Shown here: positions 31,628-40,833 of the stretch, piece by piece
How the letters are laid out: each line of letters opens with the position of its first letter
How positions within the stretch are numbered: the stretch's first letter is position 1
Source of the DNA: Alphaproteobacteria bacterium
GTDB taxonomy: Bacteria > Pseudomonadota > Alphaproteobacteria > Rhodospirillales > Casp-alpha2
Length of the DNA: 64,000 bases
Assembly (NCBI GenBank): GCA_014382345.1
Contig: JACNJX010000047.1
Coordinates: 1 to 64,000, forward strand
Reading direction: 5' to 3'
Position numbers and translations under genes: made by a program
The notes under the pieces: generated by a model
What the model was told of the DNA's origin: nothing
The model's database searches: none
Seen by the model: the letters and a program-made list of their open reading frames with translations, nothing else

Positions 31628-31725
31628 GTAAATTCAAGGAAATCGCCCACAGATTCCGCTACAACATCTACGGCCTGATCGCCACCACGGTACTGCTGGT
31701 GCTGGCGTTGCTGGGGGTGATCTGA
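31624..31725 (+). CDS. 33-residue single-span membrane protein between carA and carB
   Basis: A short frame starts with ATG overlapping the carA stop (ATGA) and ends with TGA overlapping the carB ATG (TGATG), so ribosomes ending carA could pass through it to carB. The product has a basic N-terminal half ([14 protein letters not shown]) and one hydrophobic helix ([18 protein letters not shown]), the look of a small inner-membrane protein with its N-terminus inside. No family recognised. That both joints are exact start/stop overlaps is the main evidence that it is translated. Confidence 0.6.
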   Translation: MSKFKEIAHRFRYNIYGLIATTVLLVLALLGVI

Positions 31726-34700
31726 TGCCGAAACGCACCGACATCTCGACCATCATGATCATCGGCGCCGGGCCGATCGTTATCGGCCAGGCGTGCGAGT
31801 TCGATTATTCCGGCGCCCAGGCGTGCAAGGCTTTGCGCGAAGAGGGCTATCGGGTGGTGCTGGTCAATTCCAACCCGGCGACGATCATGACCGACCCGTC
31901 GATGGCCGACGCGACCTATGTCGAGCCGATCACGCTGGACATGCTGGAGCGCGTCATCGTCAAGGAACGGCCGGACGCATTGCTGCCGACCATGGGCGGG
32001 CAGACCGGGCTCAACGCCGGCATCGAGCTGGCGGAAGCCGGGATTCTGGACAAGTACGGCGTCGAGCTGATCGGCGCCAAGGCCGACGTCATTGATAAGG
32101 CCGAGGATCGTGAGAAGTTCCGCGATGCCATGGCCAACATCGGCCTCGAATGTCCGGTCAGCCGCATCGTCCATACCATGGAGGAAGGCCGAACGGCGAT
32201 GAAGGAAATCGGCCTGCCGATGATCATCCGCCCGTCGTTTACGCTGGGCGGCATCGGCGGCGGCATCGCCAACACGCTTGAGGAATACGAAAAATTCGTC
32301 GCCAGCGGGCTCGACGCCTCGCCGGTGACCCAGGTGCTGGTCGAAGAATCCATTCTGGGCTGGAAAGAGTTCGAGATGGAGGTGGTGCGCGACAAGGCCG
32401 ACAACTGCATCATCATCTGCTCCATCGAAAACGTCGATCCCATGGGCGTGCACACCGGCGACAGCATCACCGTCGCGCCGGCGCTGACCCTGACCGACAA
32501 GGAATACCAGATCATGCGCAACGCCTCGATCGACGTGCTGCGCGAGATCGGCGTCGAGACCGGCGGCTCCAATGTACAGTTCGCCGTCGATCCGGACACC
32601 GGACGCCTGCTGGTCATCGAAATGAACCCGCGGGTATCGCGCTCCTCCGCGCTGGCGTCCAAGGCGACGGGCTTCCCGATTGCCAAGATCGCGGCGAAGC
32701 TGGCCGTCGGCTATACGCTGGATGAACTGGACAACGACATCACCGGTGTCACGCCCGCCAGTTTCGAGCCGACCATCGATTACGTGGTGACCAAAATTCC
32801 GCGCTTCACGTTCGAGAAATTCCCCGGTACCGATGCCCTGTTGAGCAGTTCCATGAAGTCCGTCGGCGAGGCCATGTCCATCGGCGGCACGTTTGCGGAA
32901 TCCCTGCAAAAGGGCCTGCGTTCCATGGAAACGGGCCTCACGGGGCTGAACGAGATCGAAGGGTTTAGCGAAGGCGGCGATGATATTCTCGAGCAGTTGG
33001 GGCGGGCCCGGCCGGACCGGCTGCTGCTGATCGCCCAGGCCTTCCGGCTGGGGCATGATCTGGAAACAATTCGCGACGCCAGCAAGTACGATCCGTGGTT
33101 TCTGGAGCAGATCGAAGTCATCGTCGCGGCCGAAGACCATGTCCGCCAAAACGGCCTGCCCGGCGACGTTCCGGGTCTGCTGGCGCTCAAGGCCATGGGC
33201 TTTTCCGACGAACGGCTGGGCGAACTGACAGGCGAGGGCGCCGCCGCGGTCACCAAATTGCGGCGCACGTTGGACATCGGCCCCGCCTTCAAGCGGGTCG
33301 ACACCTGCGCCGCCGAATTCCCGTCGCAGACCTCTTACATGTATTCCAGCTATTCCGGCAACGGGCTGGAACCGCCGGAATGTGAAGCCGAGCCGTCGGA
33401 TCGAAAAAAAGCCATCATTTTGGGCGGCGGGCCAAACCGTATCGGCCAGGGCATCGAATTCGATTACTGCTGCGTGCATGCGGCCTATGCGCTGAAGGAC
33501 GCGGGCATCGAAGCGATCATGGTCAACTGCAACCCGGAAACCGTGTCGACCGATTACGACACCTCCGACCGGCTGTATTTCGAACCGCTGACCGCCGAAG
33601 ACGTGATTGAGTTGATCCGCGTTGAACAACGCTCCGGCGAGTTGATGGGCGTCATCGTGCAACTGGGCGGCCAGACACCGCTGAAACTGAGCCACGCGCT
33701 GGAAGCCGAAGGCATTCCGGTGTTGGGCACCTCGCCGGACGCCATTGATCTCGCCGAAGACCGCGAACGCTTCCAGGCGTTGTTGCAGGACCTCGACCTG
33801 AAGCAGCCGAAGAACGGCCTGGCGCGCTCGGACGCCGAGGCCGAAGCCGTCGCCCAGGATGTCGGCTTCCCGCTGGTCATTCGGCCCAGTTACGTGCTCG
33901 GCGGCCGGGCCATGGAAATCGTCCACGATATGGACGGGCTGCGCCGCTATATGACCGAGGCCGTACACGTCTCCGGCACAAGCCCGGTGCTGCTGGATTC
34001 GTTCCTGGAAGACGCCATCGAGATCGACGTCGATGCGCTCGCCGACGGCGAAGATATCTACGTCGCCGGCATCATGCAGCACATCGAGGAAGCCGGCATC
34101 CATTCCGGCGACAGCGCGTGTTCGCTGCCGCCTTATTCGCTGGATAAGGACACCATCGCCGAACTGGAGCGCCAGACGGCGCTGCTGGCGGGCGCGCTCG
34201 GCGTCGTCGGGCTGATGAACGTGCAGTACGCGGTCAAGGACGGCGATATCTACCTAATCGAGGTCAATCCGCGCGCCAGCCGCACCGTACCCTTCGTCGC
34301 CAAGGCGACCGGCATTCCGGTGGCGAAGCTGGCGGCGCGTGTCATGGTCGGGGAAAAGCTGAAAAGTTTCGGCCTGCCGGTCTCGGTTTCGGCGCTGGAG
34401 ACCGGCCGGGGCCATTTCGCGGTCAAGGAAGCGGTGTTCCCGTTTGCCCGTTTCCCCGGCGTCGATATCATCTTAGGCCCGGAAATGAAGTCCACCGGCG
34501 AGGTCATGGGTCTGGATACGGATTTTGAGCGCGCCTTTGCCAAGGCGCAGTTAGGCGCGGGCAATCGCCTGCCGGACACCGGCACGGCTTTCATTTCGGT
34601 CAAGGAGCGCGACAAGAATGCCGCCGCCCGGCTGGCGAAACGCTTGGCGGCGATGGGCTTCGGCCTGCTGGCGACCGGCGGCACGCAGGAGTTCCTTTCC

Positions 34701-34982
34701 AGCCAGGGGTTGGAGGTGACGCGCATCAACAAGGTGCTGCAAGGCGCGCCGCACTGCGTCGACGCCATCAACGACGGCGGCGTGCAGCTTGTCATCAACA
34801 CCACCGAAGGCGTGCAGGCCATCGCCGACAGCTACACCATCCGGCGCGGCGCATTGGTCAATAATATCCCCCACTTCACCACCATGACCGGGGCGGCGGC
34901 CGCCGTCGGCGCCATGGAAGCGATTGCCAAGGGCAGTCTTGAAGTGATGCCGCTACAGGCTTATTTTGATACTTCGTATTAA
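31725..34982 (+). CDS. carB: Carbamoyl-phosphate synthase large subunit CarB
   Basis: 1085 residues. Two homologous ATP-grasp halves: the N-terminal carboxyphosphate domain ([20 protein letters not shown] at the start, [12 protein letters not shown] ~170) and the C-terminal carbamoyl-phosphate half ([20 protein letters not shown] ~560, [15 protein letters not shown] ~720). A central oligomerisation domain lies between and the C-terminal ~140 residues are the MGS-like allosteric domain ([14 protein letters not shown]), where ornithine/UMP act in E. coli. It uses bicarbonate, two ATP and CarA-supplied ammonia. It is coupled by overlapping codons to the 33-codon ORF. Confidence 0.98.
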   Translation: MPKRTDISTIMIIGAGPIVIGQACEFDYSGAQACKALREEGYRVVLVNSNPATIMTDPSMADATYVEPITLDMLERVIVKERPDALLPTMGGQTGLNAGIELAEAGILDKYGVELIGAKADVIDKAEDREKFRDAMANIGLECPVSRIVHTMEEGRTAMKEIGLPMIIRPSFTLGGIGGGIANTLEEYEKFVASGLDASPVTQVLVEESILGWKEFEMEVVRDKADNCIIICSIENVDPMGVHTGDSITVAPALTLTDKEYQIMRNASIDVLREIGVETGGSNVQFAVDPDTGRLLVIEMNPRVSRSSALASKATGFPIAKIAAKLAVGYTLDELDNDITGVTPASFEPTIDYVVTKIPRFTFEKFPGTDALLSSSMKSVGEAMSIGGTFAESLQKGLRSMETGLTGLNEIEGFSEGGDDILEQLGRARPDRLLLIAQAFRLGHDLETIRDASKYDPWFLEQIEVIVAAEDHVRQNGLPGDVPGLLALKAMGFSDERLGELTGEGAAAVTKLRRTLDIGPAFKRVDTCAAEFPSQTSYMYSSYSGNGLEPPECEAEPSDRKKAIILGGGPNRIGQGIEFDYCCVHAAYALKDAGIEAIMVNCNPETVSTDYDTSDRLYFEPLTAEDVIELIRVEQRSGELMGVIVQLGGQTPLKLSHALEAEGIPVLGTSPDAIDLAEDRERFQALLQDLDLKQPKNGLARSDAEAEAVAQDVGFPLVIRPSYVLGGRAMEIVHDMDGLRRYMTEAVHVSGTSPVLLDSFLEDAIEIDVDALADGEDIYVAGIMQHIEEAGIHSGDSACSLPPYSLDKDTIAELERQTALLAGALGVVGLMNVQYAVKDGDIYLIEVNPRASRTVPFVAKATGIPVAKLAARVMVGEKLKSFGLPVSVSALETGRGHFAVKEAVFPFARFPGVDIILGPEMKSTGEVMGLDTDFERAFAKAQLGAGNRLPDTGTAFISVKERDKNAAARLAKRLAAMGFGLLATGGTQEFLSSQGLEVTRINKVLQGAPHCVDAINDGGVQLVINTTEGVQAIADSYTIRRGALVNNIPHFTTMTGAAAAVGAMEAIAKGSLEVMPLQAYFDTSY

Positions 34983-34991
34983 TTGAATTGT

Positions 34992-35018
34992 TCTCCCGGC
35001 CTTTTAGCGTGCGGGAGA
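34992..35018 (+). terminator. Hairpin between carB and greA, weak terminator
   Basis: TCTCCCG (34992-34998) pairs perfectly with CGGGAGA (35012-35018), followed by CTTGCGTTTT, a poor T-run. It sits in the 62-base gap before greA and could partly terminate or protect the car transcript. Confidence 0.4.
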
Positions 35019-35044
35019 CTTGCGTTTTAGGAGACGCCGATCCG

Positions 35045-35518
35045 ATGGATAAAGTCCCGATGACCGCCGAAGGGCTGGCCGCCCTGGAGAAGGAATTCCG
35101 TTATCTCAAGAACGAGGAACGCCCGGCTATTTCCAAGGCAATCGGCGTCGCCCGCGAACACGGCGACCTGAAGGAAAACGCCGAATACCACGCGGCCAAG
35201 GAACGCCAGAGCTTCATCGAAGGCCGCCTAAAGGAGCTGGAAGGCATTATCAGTTGCTCTCAGGTGATCGATCCGGCGTCGCTGTCCGGCGACCGGGTGC
35301 AGTTCGGCGCCACCGTGATGCTGGCCGACGAGGAAACCGACAAGGAAAGCACCTACCAGATCGTCGGTAGCGAAGAAGCCGACGCCAAAAGCGGAAAACT
35401 CTCCGTGACCTCGCCGCTGGCCCGCGCGCTGATCGGCAAAACACTGGGCGATACCGTCGAGGTCAACACGCCGGGCGGCGGCAAGTCCTACGAAATCGTC
35501 ATGGTCGAGTTTAAGTAA
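35045..35518 (+). CDS. greA: Transcription elongation factor GreA
   Basis: 157 residues, family length, from ATG 35045 with AGGAG upstream. The N-terminal coiled coil holds the acidic tip region (KAIGVAREHGDLKENAEYHA, where D and E reach the polymerase active site) and the C-terminal FKBP-like domain contains SVTSPLARALIGKTLGD and the closing GGKSYEIVMVEFK-type sequence, split as GGGKSYEIV. It rescues backtracked RNA polymerase by stimulating cleavage of the RNA 3' end. It lies just after carB, as in several alphaproteobacteria. Confidence 0.97.
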   Translation: MDKVPMTAEGLAALEKEFRYLKNEERPAISKAIGVAREHGDLKENAEYHAAKERQSFIEGRLKELEGIISCSQVIDPASLSGDRVQFGATVMLADEETDKESTYQIVGSEEADAKSGKLSVTSPLARALIGKTLGDTVEVNTPGGGKSYEIVMVEFK

Positions 35519-35552
35519 CCCGCCTTTCCCCGCTCATCAAAATGTGAATAGC

Positions 35553-35581
35553 GCCGCCTCGCTTTTTAAAAAGCGTGCGGC
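35553..35581. promoter_or_regulatory. Long palindrome between greA and the DUF2892 gene
   Basis: A perfect 16-base palindrome CGCTTTTTAAAAAGCG (35560-35575) is flanked by outer arms GCCGC and GCGGC, giving 13 paired bases per side. No T-run follows on either strand, so it is a poor rho-independent terminator; it lies 44 bases before the DUF2892 start and could be an operator. Confidence 0.4.
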
Positions 35582-35624
35582 TAGGGTGTTGTCGTTCTGC
35601 CAATTCAAAAAGAGGTGCTCTTCC

Positions 35625-35846
35625 ATGAAAACCAATGTCGGAAACACGGACCGTATTCTCCGCTTCCTCGCCGGCGCGGCGCTGGTCGCTTTCGCGCTGC
35701 TGGGGCCGGGCGTGGCCTATCAGTGGCTCGGCTGGATCGGCGTGCCGGTCATGCTGACGGCGGTGTTCAAATTCTGCCCGGCCTATCCGCTGCTGGGCAT
35801 CAGCACCATGGGCAAGAAAAAAGAAGAGCCCGAAGCCGAGAGCTAG
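35625..35846 (+). CDS. DUF2892 family small membrane protein
   Basis: 73 residues from ATG 35625, with AGAGGTG upstream. The family opening MKTNVGNTDRILRFLAG and the ending FCPAYPLLGIST are both present, with two hydrophobic segments between (AGAALVAFALLGPGVAYQW and IGVPVMLTAVFKF). DUF2892 is the C-terminal part of YgaP-type rhodanese proteins; here it stands alone without the rhodanese domain. Its stop overlaps that of the convergent Lrp gene by four bases. Role unknown. Confidence 0.85.
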   Translation: MKTNVGNTDRILRFLAGAALVAFALLGPGVAYQWLGWIGVPVMLTAVFKFCPAYPLLGISTMGKKKEEPEAES

Positions 35847-36367
35847 GCTTCCGGCCCGGTTTCTATTTCGGTTCCACCATTATCGCCGCCGGTTTCCGGG
35901 TTGATGGGCACGCCCGGCGCCAGCTTGGCGGCGCGGATCGAGAGCGACGATTTGACGTGGCTGACGTTGGCGGCGGCGGTCAGTTTGGTGGTCAGGAAGG
36001 TCTGATAGGCATCCCAGTCGGGGGCTACGACCTTGAGCAGGAAGTCCGTCTCGCCGGCCAGCATGAAGCATTCGCGGACCTCGTCCCAGTCCTGTACGGT
36101 CGCCTCGAAGGCCTCGAGGTCGGCTTCGGCCTGCGACGACAGCCCGACCTGGGCGAATACGGTGACATGATAGCCGAGCGCCTTGGGGTCGAGGCAGGCG
36201 TGATAGCTTTTGATGTAACCGGCCTCTTCAAGCGCCCGCACCCTTCTCAGGCACGGCGGCGCGGAAATGCCGGCGCGCCCGGCCAGTTCCACGTTGGTGA
36301 TACGGCCTTCGGCCTGCAGGTCGCGCAGGATGCTGCGGTCGATCTTGTCCAGTTTGACTTTTTGCAT
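35843..36367 (-). CDS. Lrp/AsnC family transcriptional regulator
   Basis: 174 residues from ATG 36367, preceded by GGAAGG; an ATG nine codons earlier is possible. N-terminal helix-turn-helix ~10-55 (LDKIDRSILRDLQAEGRITN, AGRAGISAPPCLRRVRALEE) and a C-terminal RAM ligand-binding domain (VTVFAQVGLSSQAEADLEAF, then ECFMLAGETDFLLKVVAPDW and YQTFLTTKLTAAANVSHVKS). It likely senses an amino acid and controls nearby or distant amino-acid genes. It diverges from trxB across a region with a repeated TTATTGCG element. Confidence 0.93.
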   Translation of the reverse strand: MQKVKLDKIDRSILRDLQAEGRITNVELAGRAGISAPPCLRRVRALEEAGYIKSYHACLDPKALGYHVTVFAQVGLSSQAEADLEAFEATVQDWDEVRECFMLAGETDFLLKVVAPDWDAYQTFLTTKLTAAANVSHVKSSLSIRAAKLAPGVPINPETGGDNGGTEIETGPEA

Positions 36368-36402
36368 GAAATGTTCCCTTCCGCCCCCAAGCATTATAAT
36401 TT

Positions 36403-36422
36403 TATTGCGTAATATTATTGCG
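36403..36422. promoter_or_regulatory. Repeated TTATTGCG element upstream of the Lrp-type gene
   Basis: TTATTGCG occurs twice with a 13-base period in an AT-rich stretch, and the gap between the copies contains the perfect palindrome TAATATTA. It lies about 40 bases upstream of the Lrp-type start and ~140 bases before trxB, a usual position for Lrp autoregulation. It may also hold the promoter -10 region. Confidence 0.4.
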
Positions 36423-36504
36423 AAATTATCTTACCTTGCTCCGGACCGCAAACGAAACCGGCCCCTGGTTTCCGGTTTTCCTGCTGCTTGCCTCTCCGCC
36501 TTGA

Positions 36505-37530
<1,026 letters not shown>

Positions 37531-37569
37531 GTTTGCCGCTGGTAAAGTCTGCGCTTGAGGGAGACTAAA

Positions 37570-38460
37570 ATGGATTGGGACAAGCTCCGCGTTTTTCACG
37601 CCGTCGCCGAGGCCGGCAGCTTCACCCATGCCGGTGTAACCCTGAACCTGAGCCAGTCCGCCGTCAGCCGCCAGATTTCGGCTTTGGAAGACAGTCTGGT
37701 GGTTAAGTTGTTCCACCGCCATGCCCGTGGCCTCAAGCTAACCGAGCAGGGCGAGGACCTGTTCCAGACCACGCACCACGTCTACGGCAAGCTGGCCATG
37801 GCCGAGGCCCGCATCATGGACAGCAAGGAACGCCCCCAGGGCGCGCTGAAGATCACCACGACGGTTGCCTTCGGGTCGATCTGGCTGACGCCCCAGATCA
37901 AGGAATTTATCGCGCTCTACCCGGATGTGGAGGTCTCGTTGGCGCTGGCCGATACGGAACTGGACCTGTCCATGCGCGAGGCCGACGCCGCCATCCGCAT
38001 GATGCCGCCGTCCCAGCCGGACCTGATCCAGCGCCACTTGATGACCATGAATTACCGCGTCTATGCGGCGCCCGAATACCTCAAGGAACGGGGCCTTCCG
38101 AAAACGCCGGCGGACCTAGACGACCACCGCATCATTGTTTACGGCGAGGATGCGACGCCGCCGGTCGGCAATTCCAACTGGCTGCTGGAGGAAGGTGCGT
38201 CGCCGGACCACAGGCGCCATCCGGTATTGCGGGTCAACAGCATCTACGGCATCTATCGGGCGGTGCAAAGCGGCCTCGGGATCGCCGCGCTGCCGGAATA
38301 TATGAGCCGCGAAGGCCGCAACCTGATGGAGATTTTGCCGGAAGTCCGTGGCCCCAGCCTGGACTTGTATTTCGTCTATCCGGAAGAGCTTCGCAACAAC
38401 AAGCGAATTGGAGTTTTGCGCGATTTCCTGGTGCGCAAAATGACAGGCGGAGTCGCCTGA
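37570..38460 (+). CDS. LysR family regulator, LsrB/VtlR type
   Basis: 296 residues from ATG 37570, with GGGAG six bases upstream. N-terminal winged helix ~1-60 (DWDKLRVFHAVAEAGSFTHA, SQSAVSRQISALEDSLVVKL, FHRHARGLKLTEQG) and a C-terminal inducer-binding domain (residues ~90-290). The opening and the FHRHARGL segment match my recollection of LsrB of Sinorhizobium and VtlR of Brucella/Agrobacterium, redox- and sRNA-related regulators encoded beside trxB. Here too it follows trxB by 39 bases. Downstream are its own terminator and a candidate small RNA gene. Confidence 0.9.
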   Translation: MDWDKLRVFHAVAEAGSFTHAGVTLNLSQSAVSRQISALEDSLVVKLFHRHARGLKLTEQGEDLFQTTHHVYGKLAMAEARIMDSKERPQGALKITTTVAFGSIWLTPQIKEFIALYPDVEVSLALADTELDLSMREADAAIRMMPPSQPDLIQRHLMTMNYRVYAAPEYLKERGLPKTPADLDDHRIIVYGEDATPPVGNSNWLLEEGASPDHRRHPVLRVNSIYGIYRAVQSGLGIAALPEYMSREGRNLMEILPEVRGPSLDLYFVYPEELRNNKRIGVLRDFLVRKMTGGVA

Positions 38461-38472
38461 TCCTGTATTTAA

Positions 38473-38504
38473 CCGGCTTCGGTATCGCCTGAAGCGGATT
38501 TTTT
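38473..38504 (+). terminator. Rho-independent terminator of the LysR gene
   Basis: CCGGCTTC pairs with GAAGCGG (one bulged G) around GGTATCGCCT, followed by ATTTTTTAT. It lies 13 bases after the LysR stop and separates that transcript from the RNA unit downstream. Confidence 0.8.
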
Positions 38505-38528
38505 ATAATAAAATCAAATCATTAACGC

Positions 38529-38547
38529 CCATGCGTAAAACGCATGG
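38529..38547. promoter_or_regulatory. LysR-type T-N11-A palindrome
   Basis: CCATGCGT-AAA-ACGCATGG, perfect eight-base arms, contains the LysR-family pattern T-N11-A (38532 and 38544). It lies between the LysR terminator and the candidate RNA gene. If the RNA starts near 38603, the site centres near -65, the usual recognition position for LysR regulators. Confidence 0.5.
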
Positions 38548-38599
38548 CTGGGCTGCTATTTTGTGGGTGGTTTGCATATGGTGGTATACCTATATTCGT

Positions 38600-38775
38600 T
38601 CCAAGCGATGTTGCAGCGCAACATTGCGACGAAATTTCCGGATAACAATCCGGAATACTCTGGACCCCCCCGTTCAGAGTCAGGGACCGTCCACCCCCCC
38701 GGACGGCCCCTACGTCTCCCAGACGTGAAGCCTCCCTGTTTAAACTCGCCCCGGCTTTTAGCCGGGGCTTTTTTT
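38600..38775 (+). ncRNA. Candidate small regulatory RNA with C-rich hairpin loops
   Basis: No protein frame fits here, but the plus strand folds into a string of stems: GTTGC-AGC-GCAAC (38610-38622), TTCCGGAT-AACA-ATCCGGAA (38636-38655), ACTCTG/CAGAGT with a loop of seven C (38657-38680), CCGTCC/GGACGG with loop ACCCCCCC plus GGG/CCC below (38683-38709), ACGTCT-CCC-AGACGT (38712-38726), then unpaired GCCTCCCTG, and a strong terminator (38748-38775). C-rich loops resemble anti-Shine-Dalgarno sites of alphaproteobacterial sRNAs such as AbcR or cuckoo RNAs. The 5' end is a guess based on a possible -10 TATATT at 38591-38596. Confidence 0.55.
38748..38775 (+). terminator. Rho-independent terminator of the candidate small RNA
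   Basis: GCCCCGGC (38748-38755) pairs perfectly with GCCGGGGC (38761-38768) around TTTTA and is followed by TTTTTTT. There is no T-run on the minus strand, so it serves a plus-strand transcript, although the LysR gene upstream already has its own terminator. Confidence 0.92.
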
Positions 38776-38790
38776 GCAATGCCGCCCGGC

Positions 38791-40833
38791 TTAGTTGCGC
38801 GCCAGGAACTTGCTGCGCTGGGCGACCACGGTATCGGCGTCCTTGCCGGACAATTCCTGCAGGTGGTCGAATTCCCAGTCGAAAAAGCCGACCCCCAGCG
38901 TCATCGAGCGCAGTTCGATAATCAGGTCGTGCATTTCCGATTGTGGCAACTGCACGGTGACCTCATCCCAGCCTGCCCAGCCCGGCTTGGCGTCGAAACC
39001 GAGAATTTGGCCGCGCCGGCCGCTGACCAGCCGCTGCACCTTGGACGTGAAATCGTTGGGCAAGGTGATGTGGACCTGGAAGATCGGTTCCAGCAGCACG
39101 GGTTTGCAGTTGGGCATGCCTTCGCGCATGGCCTGGGCGGCGGCTTTCTTGAACGCCATTTCGGAGCTGTCGACGGCGTGGAACTGGCCGTCGGTAAGGG
39201 TTACGGCAACATCGACCACGGGAAAGCCCAGTGGTCCGCGGACCATGAACTCCTGAACTCCGGTTCTCACCGCCGGAATATACTGTTTGGGCACGACGCC
39301 GCCGGTGATGACGTCGTCGAACTGGAACCCGGAGCCACGCGGCAGGGGCTTGATATCCAGGTGCACGTCGCCGAATTCGCCGTGCCCGCCGGACTGTTTC
39401 TTGTGCCGGGCGTGCTGGGAGACCGGCTGGCGAATGGTTTCCTTGTAGGGCACCTGCGGGCGTTCGGCGGTGACGGCGAGGCCGTACTTTTCCTTCAGCC
39501 GGTCGATAGTGACCAGCAGGTGCACCTCACCCTGGCCCCACAGCAAAAATTCACCGGTGTCCTGATCATGGCCGTAGGAAAGGGACGTGTCTTCGTCGGC
39601 CAGTTTGGCCAGCGCGCCGGATAGTTTGACCTCGTCCTCGCGGTGTTCGGCGTGAATGGAGAGCGCGAACAGCGGCTTGCGGGCATCCGGCCAATCGGCA
39701 TCGGCGCCCTTACCGTTACCGGAATCGGTCAATACATCGCCGGTGGTGACGCCGTCCATGCGGCCAAAGGCGGCGATATCGCCCTGTCCGGCCTTGCTCA
39801 TCTTTTCGTGCTTTTGGCCGATGACGCGGTGCAGGCCGCTGACTCTTTCACCGTTCAGCGTCATGCCATCGCTCACCTCGCCCCTGAGGACACGGGCGAA
39901 GCTCAACTTGCCGGCATGCCCGGCGTGGACGGTTTTGAAGACCTGCGCCAGAACGCCACCGCCCGCCTGATCGACGCCTAAGCGTTCAGCAGTGGTGTCG
40001 GCCCCCGGAGATTCATGGCGCAACGCCTTGAGCAACCGGCGGATGCCGTTGTCCTGCTCGGCGGAGCCGAAAAACACCGGGACGATATAACTGTTCTGCA
40101 GGTCTTTGGTCAGGCTGGAGTAAATTTCCTCGGACGTCGGAACGATGTCCTCCAAGAGCTCTTCCAGCAGGGTGTCGTCGAAATCGGCCAGGCTTTCCAG
40201 CAATTCGGCACGGGCTTCTTCTTCCCGACCCTGGACAGCGCCCGGAATTTCAATAAGTTCCGACGGCTGGCCGGGAGTCCATTGGAAGGCCCGTTCACTG
40301 ACCAGGTCGACATGGCCGATAATTTTTTCGCCCTCGCGGATCGGAATCTCGCGCAACAGCATCGGCCGTTTGGAATGCTGTTGCAAAGCTTCGAGAATTT
40401 CCTTCACGCTGGATATGGCGGTGTCCATTTTGTTGATGAACAGAATATGGGGAATGTCGTTTTCGTCGAGAAATTTCAAAATGGGGGCGACCGTGAGCAC
40501 ACGGGCTGCATCGGGTTCGCACACCACGATGGCGGTATCGGCAACCATCAGGGCGTTCAGGGTGTCTTGGATCAGCTCGATGGAACCGGGACAATCCAGG
40601 AAGGTCCATGCCTCGCCGATATATTCGCTCGACGCGATGTTGACCTCGGTGCTCATCTGGCGTTTTTTCGCTTCCGGCGTGGCGTCGCCTACGGCATAGC
40701 CGTCCTTGGACGTGCCTTTACGGCCAACCGCGCCGGTTTGCATCAGTATGCTTTCGAAAAGAGCTGTTTTGCCGCAAAGATAAGGGCCGACGATGGCGGC
40801 GGCGCGTGGTCCGGATGGTGTCTTGGTGGCCAT
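38791..40833 (-). CDS. Elongation factor G-like GTPase (non-canonical EF-G paralogue)
   Basis: 680 residues from ATG 40833, which has GGAGG five bases upstream. All EF-G domains seem present: P-loop GPYLCGKTALFESIL, NKMD for guanine specificity (ILFINKMDTA ~125-130), domain II (VLRGEVSDGMTLNGERVSGL), and domains III-V (LDIKPLPRGSGFQF ~510, ending LRSMTLGVGFFDWEFDHLQE). The switch I region lacks the usual RGITI and the G3 motif reads DCPGS instead of DTPGH, so the catalytic His is missing. It probably has a specialised role on the ribosome or elsewhere rather than routine translocation. Stands alone. Confidence 0.88.
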   Translation of the reverse strand: MATKTPSGPRAAAIVGPYLCGKTALFESILMQTGAVGRKGTSKDGYAVGDATPEAKKRQMSTEVNIASSEYIGEAWTFLDCPGSIELIQDTLNALMVADTAIVVCEPDAARVLTVAPILKFLDENDIPHILFINKMDTAISSVKEILEALQQHSKRPMLLREIPIREGEKIIGHVDLVSERAFQWTPGQPSELIEIPGAVQGREEEARAELLESLADFDDTLLEELLEDIVPTSEEIYSSLTKDLQNSYIVPVFFGSAEQDNGIRRLLKALRHESPGADTTAERLGVDQAGGGVLAQVFKTVHAGHAGKLSFARVLRGEVSDGMTLNGERVSGLHRVIGQKHEKMSKAGQGDIAAFGRMDGVTTGDVLTDSGNGKGADADWPDARKPLFALSIHAEHREDEVKLSGALAKLADEDTSLSYGHDQDTGEFLLWGQGEVHLLVTIDRLKEKYGLAVTAERPQVPYKETIRQPVSQHARHKKQSGGHGEFGDVHLDIKPLPRGSGFQFDDVITGGVVPKQYIPAVRTGVQEFMVRGPLGFPVVDVAVTLTDGQFHAVDSSEMAFKKAAAQAMREGMPNCKPVLLEPIFQVHITLPNDFTSKVQRLVSGRRGQILGFDAKPGWAGWDEVTVQLPQSEMHDLIIELRSMTLGVGFFDWEFDHLQELSGKDADTVVAQRSKFLARN

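Noticed and set aside
31668-34103. 811-codon minus-strand frame opposite carB
   Set aside because: Antisense shadow of carB; its composition (runs of G, D, H, R, V) is that of reverse-complemented GC-rich coding DNA.
38665-38700. Two runs of seven C as possible sequencing errors or a phase-variable tract
   Set aside because: They lie in the loops of two separate, well-paired hairpins and not in a reading frame, so phase variation of a protein is unlikely; an error would not create the paired arms.
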